In this document: piece by piece, positions 50,618-62,300 of the stretch
Layout: every line of letters starts with the position of its first letter
Numbering within the stretch: the stretch's first letter is position 1
Assembly (NCBI GenBank): GCA_020055645.1
Contig: CM034548.1
Coordinates: 20,336,001 to 20,400,000 of the forward strand
DNA: 64,000 nucleotides
Direction of reading: 5' to 3'
From: Tomocerus qinae
Lineage: Eukaryota; Arthropoda; Collembola; Entomobryomorpha; Tomoceridae
Translations under genes and position numbers: made by a program
The notes under the pieces: model-generated
The model's database searches: none
What the model was told of the DNA's origin: nothing
The model's input: only the letters and a program-made list of their open reading frames with translations

Positions 50618-53600
50618 TTTCCTCGTCAACCAATCGTCCAACATCAGTCATTCCAGTTCATAAACAGATTAAATAATAAGATACATACATATACCTACTA
50701 CTCCTAGTTTCATTCATTACCTACCATAAACCCGTTTCATTTTACATACTGTAGACCTACAGACAGGATTATTTACCACGACTACTACAGATTGATCTAC
50801 ATACATGGATATGCGTACAATCAAAGACTTATATGCGTTTAGGTCTTTGAATTACAGATTGTTACAGTTTGTTAGTAGAGACCGTATTGATTAAACCCGG
50901 ATTACTATATAGCTCCCCTCGTAACTATTTGCACGGAGAACTCTAATGTCATGATAATGAACATTCTGGTTGATTCTAAATGCTACTACAGCTAATACTT
51001 GACTTTTAATCTAGTAAACCAACCTTCTCTACTTACTTACTGTTCAATTCTACAATTTTGCCAACACTGTGCTCCGAAATACTCATTGGCTGAATGAATA
51101 CAATTTGATACTTTTAAAGAAACTCTTTCTAAAGAATGGAACCATAATATTGTGTGTATTCAACCAGCTACTTTTGTGGCAATATCAGTGACATTAGAAT
51201 ATAAATACCTCAACGATACTTATGTATAAGCCACCTTTTAGAACAACTTTTATCTGACATGGACAATGTTACAACCATTAAGATGATAAAAATCCTCGTT
51301 AAAACATGTTTACCATAGGAGATGTTTACCGCAGAATAGCAGCAGCAAGGGTACAGTAGGTGAAACGAAATTTTTACTACGGCTTGTTATCTAATTATGA
51401 AATCTGGAAATAGAGCCAAATCAAAGTTAACTTGTAATGTAACGAATAGTTGTACATACATGTGCATTGTTGCGCACATTAACGAAGTATCTATTGACGG
51501 ACATAATTTGTAATTATCTATGTAGTGTATCTATGGTACTGTTGTTCTGTCGAAAAATTTCTTCGATAAGGGTTTATCGCATAGACTTCATAATTACAAT
51601 ATTTCCAATACAAAAGTATTAACGAGTGAATGGACAGTGTACAAAGCTAATGATCGGGGTACTGTAATTTTGCTTGCCTGTATGTATCCTCACAACTAAA
51701 TATTCGATCGGCCCTATACTTCGACCCAATCGCCACAAGTACATATTATGTAATTAAGAAGTGATGATGTGTTAGATGTACTCGGTAAAGTAAAAGAACC
51801 TAACAGAACTATATACAACTCTGCAAAATGCAATATCGCCAATCAAATAGGTGAAAGACTGTCCCTTGTACACAGCATAAATTTCTTACTATGGGCTAGT
51901 GTACTAATTACATACTTACAATAAGATAGCAACTTACTTAGCGCAACTACATACATATTATTTAAATAAGAACGACTAAATAAATAACAAGAGCAAGCTT
52001 CGGAAGCTTGGATACTTGGATCTCAAGATAATCGCAAGAAGAATGTTACGTGATGTAGAATGGACAACTTTCTTTGCATCCACGAAGTAACTAAACATTC
52101 GGATCAGTTTTCTCTAATAAGATAAGAAGTGTGTTTGATCTGAAGTGTGAATCAAAAAAGTTTACCAAGTACCTATAATATTATTGCGTATTTATAACTG
52201 TAACAAATAATCAGAATACGTCAAGTAACTATACTAGCTCCTAAATGTTACCAACTTGGAATACATATTCTACAACCAATAATGCAAACAATTTCTTCAT
52301 TATATGATAAGCTCGGAATCATCACAAACGAAACTTAAGTTATGGGGACGGATGTGGTAGTTTATATGGAGTGTGAGTGTATATATACTAGAGTTACTGC
52401 TTTTATGTACCTACTAATAAGTGTGTATTATACTGTAATGTAAAGAAGGAGTGGGTGTATGTAATCAGACATCAAATCATCACGATGCTCTATTATAATT
52501 AGTGTTTGTGCAATGTATTCGTTAGGAGGATTTAGATAAGCGTCTTAACTATAGTACTACTGTTAGTAATGTAATAGTATGTAACTCCTCTAGGCTTTTG
52601 AAATCAGTGAATGATGTTTGTATGCAAACAACAAAAGTATGAAGTTGCCAGCTAGTCTGTAACCAAATCGATGTAGCTTATTACTACTGTGTTGTTACCC
52701 TGAAAAGTGCAGTTCTTTGCTACTGTACTACATCTGTATTTATAAACACAAAAGGGTTTTCATATCTTAATTTAATCTGCTATAGGGATCGTTTTGTTAG
52801 AGTATGACCCTTTGTACGAAATAGTAGTTGGCATTCTGTATTCTTGGAGCTGTATGGTTTTCATGTCCAATTAGCTATCTCACTCGCCGTATTCCTGAAA
52901 AACAGACTATTATTATTATTGAATGAGACCATGTTCAAATTGTGAGTAGACGTCCTAGAATTTTAGACTGTAATAATGTATGTTGTATCTGTAATAGGAT
53001 TACTAGTATTTTAAAGTTGAAGAGTGTCAGATGAGTCAGTGATTGAGCTGATCATCCCTAAACTATATTCAGTTCCTTTTTGTACTTTATGTGCGATATA
53101 TCTACATATACACTACAAGCCAGTGTTTTTGGGTTCCTAATTAATTTAAATAACGGCACAGTGACACATTCATAAATCCTATTGTATAAGAAATATTGTG
53201 TAAGCGGTTTTATTTATTTGCACGTTTGAAGCTATATAGCACTGCATATACTGCCCCTTTATAAAATATGAGTACTTCCATGTAATTCACAGCGGCTGGC
53301 TTGTATAAGAGTCATCTTTTCATTTGACAATTTAGCATCTCATTAGTTTACAAATGTAGGGATTGGTACTTTATAAAGCAAATAATAGCATCCAACTACC
53401 AACCAAAACGAAAAGGCTCGTGATTGTTTTACTATTCTTAGGTTGAAGGAAAGAGCTTCATCATATTTTATTTACTGTTTCATAAATACTACATTAAGGA
53501 AACTACAGACACAAATGATTCTGTATTGTATGTTACTATGTAATCTCGTATAAATAATATAAATCGTAGTGAGACAACTATACAAAAGTAATTATCTGTC

Positions 53601-54062
53601 TATATACTTCCATTAAATACATAGCAAGATTGATTATGTACAGTTGACTTTTCAACTGACCTTATTAAAATATTACCGATATCAGATCATAAACTCCAGT
53701 TTCCCTAATTCCTCCTCATTCGTGCGACTGTACGACAAACATATTAATGTTATGTAGTAAACTATGTATAGAATAGATTTGTAATAGACTTATTACTAGT
53801 CCTTTGCTGAGTTGCTTGCACAAGTGTTTCCCGTGGAAAATCCCCTCCTCAAAAAATACAAGTACATGCAATTAATATCATTAACTAAAACTCTAAATAT
53901 GTGATGGCAATTCATCTGCCACAGAAGAGGACAACTTTAGAAGAAAAATATAATATAAGAGGTTCACAAAATGAATGGGTTGCTGGGTATGACTGTAGCA
54001 TGATTGACTAATTAACCTGAATTACGCCTTTAAGGCTTGAGTGTTGATTGTGTTGTATGCAA

Positions 54063-54070
54063 TGTAAATA
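54063..54070 (+). promoter_or_regulatory. Pumilio-type element TGTAAATA
   Basis: Exact match to the TGTANATA consensus of PUF-family RNA-binding proteins, close to the inferred 3' end of the FoxP transcript. Single occurrences are expected by chance in AT-rich DNA, so the functional claim is weak. Confidence 0.3.
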
Positions 54071-54153
54071 AATTACAGACATGAGCGATTATTAATGTAG
54101 ACCCTTAGAGCAATACATTCCCTTTCATGCAGGGATTTCTTTATAGCTGCTGA

Positions 54154-54159
54154 AATAAA
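54154..54159 (+). terminator. Candidate distal FoxP polyadenylation signal
   Basis: AATAAA within CTGCTGAAATAAAGTCAC, followed within 40 nt by a T-rich stretch (ATCTTTGTCTCC). Another AATAAA overlaps the Pumilio-type site at 54067-54072. Chosen because no gene-like sequence follows until the CDC14 promoter. Confidence 0.4.
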
Positions 54160-54180
54160 GTCACTTTAAAGAATCTAGAT

Positions 54181-55588
54181 TAATCATCTTTGTCTCCTAT
54201 TCATCCATTATTTAACATTAATTCATACATAATTTATACATAATACATTATTATGACATAATATAATATTATAACTGAACTGTATATTTACTTATATATG
54301 CCACTTGCAATCACAACTGCAATTGAACATTATTAGCACAATACAATACCAGTTATACGTATGCTTTGATTAAAGTCAAGAGTCGAGACGGTGGTAGAGA
54401 CGATAAACATTTTAAGGGATACAGATACAACCACAACTGATACAAGATACAATCAAAAATCACCAACGAAAGGCCTCAATTTGCCCCACTGGTTAAAAAA
54501 TCTCATCTTTTCCTTCTTTTAATCATATGCAATCATATTTAACGGCACTGTAAATCTGTAATTCTCTCTAATTTTGTTTGTTTCGTTTTACTGATAGCTT
54601 CAGGACACTTGAAAACAGTTAAAGCATTTTATTTAATTGTAGCAGGGTACAAAGTTCGAATAAGTATAAATATTTTAACGAGCAGGGTACTAGGTACATG
54701 ATCAAAACCATGCATTGGAAAAGATATAATATACACGAAACGAAGCATAGCTTTGTCATATTTTAACATTGAATGTTGGACATTATATTAAAGATCAACT
54801 CAGATAATATGCATTGTGTTAATGTCCATTCGTAATCTTTTATATTCATTATATACTGCATTTTTCATTGTAGTTGACGCTATTTGCGAAAATTGAAATT
54901 ACATTTACAATTAAATAGGCCAGGCATTAATTTTATATTTTCTAATATATAGCGAACAGTTGATAAACGGATATCTAACTGCAGAGGGGTATATACGTAT
55001 CAATAACATTTTTGAATCTCGGCTTATAGCTACCATAAACTGAAGTTGCTTTGGCTTTTAGTTTTTGTACTCTTCCTCCAGTCAGGGAGTGACGAATTTG
55101 GTCCATTTACCAACAGTGGTCCAAATTACTACTTACCTTTAGATTTTACTCTGGAAGTTTGAACAGAGATATTATTGTAAACTCGTCTGATTAATATTTG
55201 TGCAAGATTCATTATAGTTAATATATTGCCGTTGGTTTGGCATCTACCTCTTGTTTATCCTACTATAATATAAACATATTTCGGATTTAGCTATTGAATG
55301 TAAGTATGTTTGATCTTGACCGATGTCGCTAAAATAACCATATTACATAAAAAATTGAACTCAACTATGGGTTAGCAATAGCGTCTTATGAAAGTAAACT
55401 AAATGAGTATGCCCAAATCTTTTGAAATTCAAAGGGAGTACTGATGGCCTAGTTTAACATAAACGACATGTGCCTATTGTCAGTTGTGCTGATCTGAATT
55501 CTCCAAGTGTTTAGGTTAGGGAGATAGAACATAGAGATAGATAATGCAATTACAATCAAATGAAATACAATTCAATGCAAAGCATTGT
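54181..55588. other. Intergenic DNA between FoxP and CDC14
   Basis: AT-rich DNA with no coding exon seen on either strand. The spacing from the inferred FoxP 3' end to the duplicated CDC14 upstream block is about 1.4 kb. Confidence 0.5.
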
Positions 55589-55806
55589 TGTGTAGCAGAG
55601 AGAATGTAGTTTTATGATTTCCTATATGACGCATTGTCTATACCTTCAATGTTAAAAAATTTTCATTCTTGAGAGTTGAGCGGGAAGTGGGGGTTAGAAG
55701 TTTGTTTATGGATTGGCGGAGAGTGGACCAATGCAGAAAAGGTTCCAACGGCTGTTATTCTCCTTCTCTGCTCTTATGTAGCAAAAAATTGTTTGGCAGT
55801 CTGTGA
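55589..55806 (+). repeat. Direct duplication upstream of CDC14, copy 1
   Basis: Two blocks, 55589-55623 (35 bp) and 55668-55806 (139 bp), are repeated exactly at 55883-55917 and 55947-56085. Between the two blocks the spacers differ in both sequence and length (44 versus 29 bp). The 139-bp block contains GCGGGAA (55680-55686), ATTGG (55712-55716) and CCAAT (55728-55732). Location just before the CDC14 start suggests promoter function. Confidence 0.95.
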
Positions 55807-56300
55807 CTAGCCATGTCATATGATTTTTATTGTAGTTTTCTCAATGTTTAATATAGTATTATACATAGTTTCTATATATATGTGTGTAGCAGAGAGAATG
55901 TAGTTTTATGATTTCCTTTAGAAGGTCCGTTGATTATTATGTTACGCTTGAGAGTTGAGCGGGAAGTGGGGGTTAGAAGTTTGTTTATGGATTGGCGGAG
56001 AGTGGACCAATGCAGAAAAGGTTCCAACGGCTGTTATTCTCCTTCTCTGCTCTTATGTAGCAAAAAATTGTTTGGCAGTCTGTGAAGTCTGCATTGTATA
56101 TTATTGCATCTAGCTGGTAACATCAATAACACAGATACACAACTGGCTACATTGTATCCATAAAGTGCTAGCAATTCTTTTTTGAGAATATTTCAGTCGA
56201 TTCTGTCTGAGCGAGCTCCAATTAGTGACTTTGTTGCTGTTGACATTTTGTTCTACTTAGCCTATTATGAAATGTAAATAAACCAACATTGAAATTCAAG
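55668..56300 (+). promoter_or_regulatory. Probable CDC14 promoter and 5' UTR
   Basis: The region directly upstream of the start codon holds four CCAAT-type boxes (two inverted pairs 16 bp apart, the NF-Y type), two GCGGGAAGTG motifs that fit E2F and ETS cores, and CCAACGGCT, a Myb-type core, in each copy. NF-Y, E2F and Myb sites together are typical of cell-cycle promoters. No TATA box is evident at a sensible position. The transcription start is not defined by the sequence. Confidence 0.5.
55883..56085 (+). repeat. Direct duplication upstream of CDC14, copy 2
   Basis: Second copy: 55883-55917 and 55947-56085, identical base for base to copy 1 in both blocks. It carries GCGGGAA (55959-55965), ATTGG (55991-55995) and CCAAT (56007-56011). 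It ends 215 bp before the CDC14 start codon. Confidence 0.95.
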
Positions 56301-56376
56301 ATGAACTTATCAGGAATTCAACCAACGGAAGATGGTCGCGATGGCACAGTCTTGTATGCTGCTGAGATTATCAAAG
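56301..56376 (+). CDS. Cdc14: CDC14 exon 1 with start codon
   Basis: ATG at 56301 in the context CAAGATGA; 76 nt ending phase 1 at AAAG|GTAAGT. It encodes [20 protein letters not shown] and AEIIK, the variable N terminus before the conserved DRLxFATLR. Confidence 0.9.
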
Positions 56377-59300
56377 GTAAGTATGTTGTTCGTAAACCCA
56401 TTTACGCATTTTTGACCTAATCAATTCTAACGCCGAACCTAAATCTATTAATGTCCCAAAGTAATAATCAAACCATTATGTACATCTTTTGAGCTTTATA
56501 ATTGAACAGATGTTGATTACTTGATTGTCCACTACCCACTTGTCAAACCACAATTCGATGTAAATATTGAAATATATGTAAAGTAGTAATAAATCATAGT
56601 ACCATTAGCTAATCGTCCATATCAAATTTTCTGAGGCAGATGCCAATAAATAATTGGCAATTGTCATCTCGTTCAAAAATTAAATATTGCTTAGTTTTTA
56701 CTATTTCTTTTAAATTGCTTTTCCATCATTATTAATTGTGCTAATGATAATTAAAAGAACAGGACAAATCCGTAAATTTTCATTATCAAACCAAATCAGC
56801 ATCCAAATGCAATCAAAATTTATGTTTAGATAACTAAATGTTTATGTGTAGCATTATTCATAATATTGTAGCAGCTGCTGAGAAATCTCATTGTTTGTAC
56901 AGGGCGTCAGATTCAGATTTCTTCAATATGTAACAATGCTTTACGTAATAAGTAGACTAGACTGACCACATTATTTCGTGTTTTTTACAGATCGCTTGTT
57001 TTTCGCTACTCTGAGAGCCACTTACCGATTAAAGTCTACATCCAATACACATTACTTCACCATTGATGAAGAACTTGTTTACGAAAACTTTAATTCGGAT
57101 TTTGGCCCATTGAATTTGGCAATGCTTTACCGGTATTGCCAAAAATTGAATGGCAAACTAAAGGTAAGTAGCAACGTTAATCTAATAGTTTTCTGCAAGG
57201 TAGAAACTGTCACATTCATTTAGTTTTTAAATGCACCTGCTATTGTAGAGTGTAAAAAACTGTTTAGAAACGTCTGTTGAAATCGAAAAAATCGACAAAG
57301 CTAAAAATAGTCTAATTAAGTATTTAACTTCTGCAGTGGTAAATTACATGATGTTAAGCATATATTGCATATTGGCATGACTATTACTTACGTTAGTTGG
57401 TTTAGATTAATTAGGTACTCATTCATAAACTATTGGCGACGTAGATTAAGGATCAATCTAAAATATAAAGTTAGCTCTACTGGATGTAGAAAAGCATTCT
57501 TACTTGAAAATATCTACAAAAATAATTGTCTAAGTGGGGTTTAATCAAAATTTTTGAGTTTTGTAGATTTTAGTGGCTATCACGTTTGCATTTATTTATG
57601 AAGGAAACTTTAACTACAAACGTTTGCAGTCAAAAGTCAAACCCACATAAATATAACCATATTACTCTCAACTTGTTACAAATAGGAAGGTGAATTTACT
57701 GATTCATTGAGCGAACTATATTAGTCAGAGATGTAGAATGTTATGCATCATTACATCGGCAAAAGGAAATTTTCGTAGGCGTTAGTAACATTAAAGAACA
57801 TCTTCGTGCGTTTTATTCATGCTTATAAGGGTAAGAACTATCAGCATCGCTGTAGAAGGGGGCTATTTATTTTATAACTGTTTTAGAAAATTAACCGTCC
57901 TCAAAAATAAATATTGAATACTCGTCACATACATGTATAGAAACTATTTAGTAATGACATGTGTAGCTAATATTGGACAATTGGCACATTAATTATTCTC
58001 GGTAGTACTCATAACAACATGATGTTAACAAGTGTAATTTAGTGTATTAAAAATACATTATTAAAGCCTTTCATTCTTGAGTTGTGATGCATCTGTTACT
58101 AAGTTTAAAAGGACCTACTAATAATATTTTGACACTTTAAAAGTTTAAACCACTTTAGTTTTTACTGTAGTCGAATCATCTATTTCTTTCACAAGCTCTT
58201 ATCTGTCAAGGTTAACGACGAGAGTACAAACTGATATACATTGCCAAACTGACAATACAGTTGCCAATCTGCCAGGTTTTTTCTAAACTGTCATATGAAT
58301 TGTATATGGCTTTCCATTGTATTCTAGATTCTATCATGAGATTATGGTATGTATGGATCTGTAGGTTATCCCTGTGTCTTGTCAATAGTTTGATTTGACT
58401 TAATTCACAATATTACTTGAATTGGTTTAAATAAATCACCCACAATCAAAGTAGCATCTAAAAAATATAAATCGCAAATTCGGACATGTTTTGAAAAGGG
58501 AATTTTAATTACCATAACTTGGGAAATTACGACATATGGCATACCTTGAAATGCGATTTCTGAGATAATAACAATATAATAAACTTTCATTTTATACTTT
58601 TTAAATAATGCATTTTATTGTGATGCTAATTGTGTTTTGCAAAATAAATCAATTCCATCACTACTGTTTTGTTAAGTAATACAAGGGAAAATAATTTGCA
58701 TTCTTATCTCGGATTCATAGAAAATTGTCGGTTTTAAGGTTTTCCCTTTTGTACTATTGCAATAGACGTCATATTTTTTCTTATTGAACCTAGTAAGTTG
58801 AAAAGGAGTCTTAACTTCGCTTGAATTAGTTAAGGTATTTTATAGCTTTAGTTTTAGTCCAATTATACTAAACCAATTTTTACCAACTACCGACATTGCG
58901 TCATTTTGTGATACATCCGATAAGAACAGGAAGGAAGGTTTTTACATTTTACATATTTGCATACATGTAGATAATATTGAGTAAAAACGTGAGACATGGA
59001 CATGACTTATTTTGTACTGTGAATTATGGATGTATTTAAGCAAAGCCAAATATCAGTATGCCCCAATACGTACAAATGTTTCAAGCTTATGAGTCTGTAG
59101 TAATCAGTAAATTTGCGATTTACTAGCCCACAAGTATATTTTAAGCTCACGTCTATTATTGTGCATGTGTAGGTATCTATTTTCCATATTTTTGGAAAAT
59201 TATAAATTATTTGGATATAACCTGTTGTTTTCTTGTAGGAGTAAATGCTGGGAGGATGATACTTTGATAGATATTACTGTTTAAGAATGAGCATGTAGCT

Positions 59301-62300
59301 CAGCGTAAGCAAGCAAAGTCAGGCTCTTGAAAATGATCCCACGTTTACATACTAATTAGCAGACGTAGAAAGTAGATATTAAAATGCACGTTTGACTATC
59401 CTTCATTGTTTTATGGTTGTTGCATGTACATGATTTGGTAAGTTGTCGATTCGGAAAACATCGCTAACCTACACATAATAAATAAAGCATGAAACGTGTA
59501 GTGCGTCTACCTCATCGTTGTCAACCAAAGGATGAGTTATTGAAACGCAGCACACATGTGTAGGCGAATGAATGCACAAATTGTTCTACGGTTTCCATTT
59601 CATCATGGACTATTGTATAGCCTATTGGCAAAACGTATAAAAGTCAATTTTAGCGTGATTTCATTGCTAATCGACATTTTAATTACCATAAAGGTTACTT
59701 CGTAATAATTGACATAAACGCATGAATGTTTCAATTCAAAATAAAATATAACGAAATGGGACAATATGAAAATGGTCTAATTTATTTATTGTTAGTATGG
59801 ATTTAATGCATAGGTTTATGTACCTGGCCTGAGACTGAGTTATTATAGCCTCTCCCTTATTGCTGTAGGATTTAAATTTTAAGTGGGTTCTTTTTTCATG
59901 CGTGATAATGCTTAGATTTATTTTATTTCAAGCACATCACATCATGTAACTTTTGCTGCCGCAATGACCTTCATATGTGTATATTAAATACATTGTATAC
60001 GAAAATCTCATGTGGCAATGGCAATACCTAATCCGCAATTCCTTGCTAACTCCCTTTTATCCTTGTGATGCCCACACATTGGCCTAAAGTTATCTGTAGT
60101 TCACATTTCATTACGACTTGTAATAATGCATAATATATTAAGCATCACTCAATGAGAGTATGAAATATTCGAGTCCAAGATGAACATGGGCTTCAGACTC
60201 TCCTTTTGGCAGTCTAGTCTGCGTCTTACACAGCTATTGATACTACTATGTGAAAAAACACAGGAATTGTAATCGTAAACCATTGGCCAAACTATTTAAG
60301 TCTTAATATATTTGCTATGATAATGGCTTGTCACTTGTCACTTTTGCAATTATGAGACACTCCTTTTATTTGCTTGACTAACATAAAATCCATTTTATGA
60401 TTTTGCTAAAAATGCTGTATTTTTTAACATACAAAGTACTCTGTTGTTAAATACACCAGCCAGACTTTACACACAGTAAGTAATGGTAACCGTCAAAACC
60501 AAAGCAAAAAATAAGTTCCATCACATAACATTTAACACAATCGAGATAGTCGAGGATGTTGGAAGTTGGTATGCATAATATTATGAAATTCGCTTTCTTA
60601 TTACTTTGTCCATAGAGTACTTAATGAATAGTAAATAGCTCATATTTTTTAATATGTTGTACTCTAAATTTCTAAGTGGGGCAATTGCCTTTAATTGAGG
60701 GGACCCTTCTCATTTTATTATAACTCGCTATTTCTATGGCTTCAAATTTTGGTAAAGAATATCCACCGTCCACTATAATATTCCAAAATATTTTCCAAAA
60801 TTTCCAAATTTAAAATTTAAATTCTCCAATTTACGTTGTTACGTAGCGTAAAAAAGATTTATTTTTATATGATTTAATTTCTCTTTTTACATGTTTGAGT
60901 TGTATCTTGTTTTCTTCTCGGATTTTTAATTTGTTTCCATCCCTAATTTCAATTATACTTGAATGATGTGGATTTCCAGTATTTCCATTCAAACTCAAAA
61001 CCTTATCACAGAAAAGGTATTCATCCCACAATTTCTTCATTTCCGCTTGATATAAAGGAAAAATTGTATTTCAGGAATGTAATTATATATAATTATATTC
61101 CTGAAATATAATTTTGGTTTGTAACTCTAGGGTTAATGCATTGAGTTGCCGTTGCCGTAGGTTGATAAAGTAATTTTGACCAATGATTTAGGAGGTGCAT
61201 AACTAAAGATGATTTGGACAAACTAACTCACGGAGTAAAACGTGTACGTGATAGATAGTAAATAGGAAAAATATTAGGCAGTAGTTTACAATGCATGATT
61301 TTTATAGTATTTAGGTAAAAATAATGACCAAGAATGACATTTTGTAGCTATAGTACCTGCCGTAAAAGGTTTAGCCAAAACAATTAGTTCCTTTCTACAG
61401 CTTTAGTAATTAATTGTCTCTTTTTTTCAGATGTCAACATTGTCCCGCAAAAGAATAATTCATTATACCAGTTCTGATCCTCAAAAGCGGGTTAATGCAG
61501 CATTTTTGGTTGGAGCATATTCGGTACGGCCACTGAATTATTATTTCTTATTTATAGAAATAAGCAAACAATTAATATTACAATTACACTATTAATAATC
61601 TGATAACCATATTTTTTGGTTTAGATAATCTACCTCAAAAAAAGCCCCGAAGAAGCATATCGCTGCCTGCTTGGACCGAATGCTCCACCATTTGTTGCAT
61701 TTAGGTAAATCTTTCATTAATGACAATTATTTTTCTTAATAGTTTTTCGAAATTTAGTTCAGCTTGACTAACTGCTTAAGAATTCAGGGTTAATATTTCT
61801 AGCAGTGAATCACAGTTATATATCACATTTTTTTAATCAACAAAAATATAGGTACCTAAATAAATAACAGTACTGCAGTAGTTATTTAATTCATAAAAAA
61901 GGCGTCCAAACTGGCACAAAGGAACCAAGGGGCAGTGAAAAGTAACACTAGCTTTACTAAAAAATGCTAAATAAGCTTGTCGATGTAGCAGGACCAATTT
62001 GGATTAGAAGTTTTTAATGCTAATTAATACACTCACTAAGATCATTTCATCATTTCCATACCAATAATTATGTTAATTTTCTATATTGTTTTGATGTTAT
62101 AATAATACGAAACAACTCATTTCGATGATTTAAAGGAAGTGGGCATGCGCATTTTGCTTTAACGGAACGTGCATATATTACGTGTGAAGTTGATGGGAGG
62201 AGGAGGTGCCCAAAGTGCTACAATCAGCGTTACACATGGGGGAGGGGATTTTGCGTTACTCAATATGTGCACGTTCCCTAGGTTCTTCTACCAGACATAC

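Larger units (their letters stand above)
50618..54180 (+). other. FoxP: Probable long FoxP 3' UTR
   Basis: After the stop there is about 3.5 kb of AT-rich DNA without coding signs, with TGTA-type words throughout, ending near an AATAAA at 54154-54159. A TGTAAATA Pumilio-type element is at 54063-54070. Long 3' UTRs are usual for neural FOXP genes. The 3' end is inferred; an earlier AATAAA at 51979-51984 could give a shorter form. Confidence 0.45.

Noticed and set aside
50298-50651. 117-codon open frame on the - strand
   Set aside because: Antisense shadow of FoxP exon 15.
61431-61523. ATG at 61431 as a CDC14 start
   Set aside because: It directly follows a strong acceptor and the upstream exons at 56301 and 56991 supply the conserved N-terminal CDC14 domain in frame.
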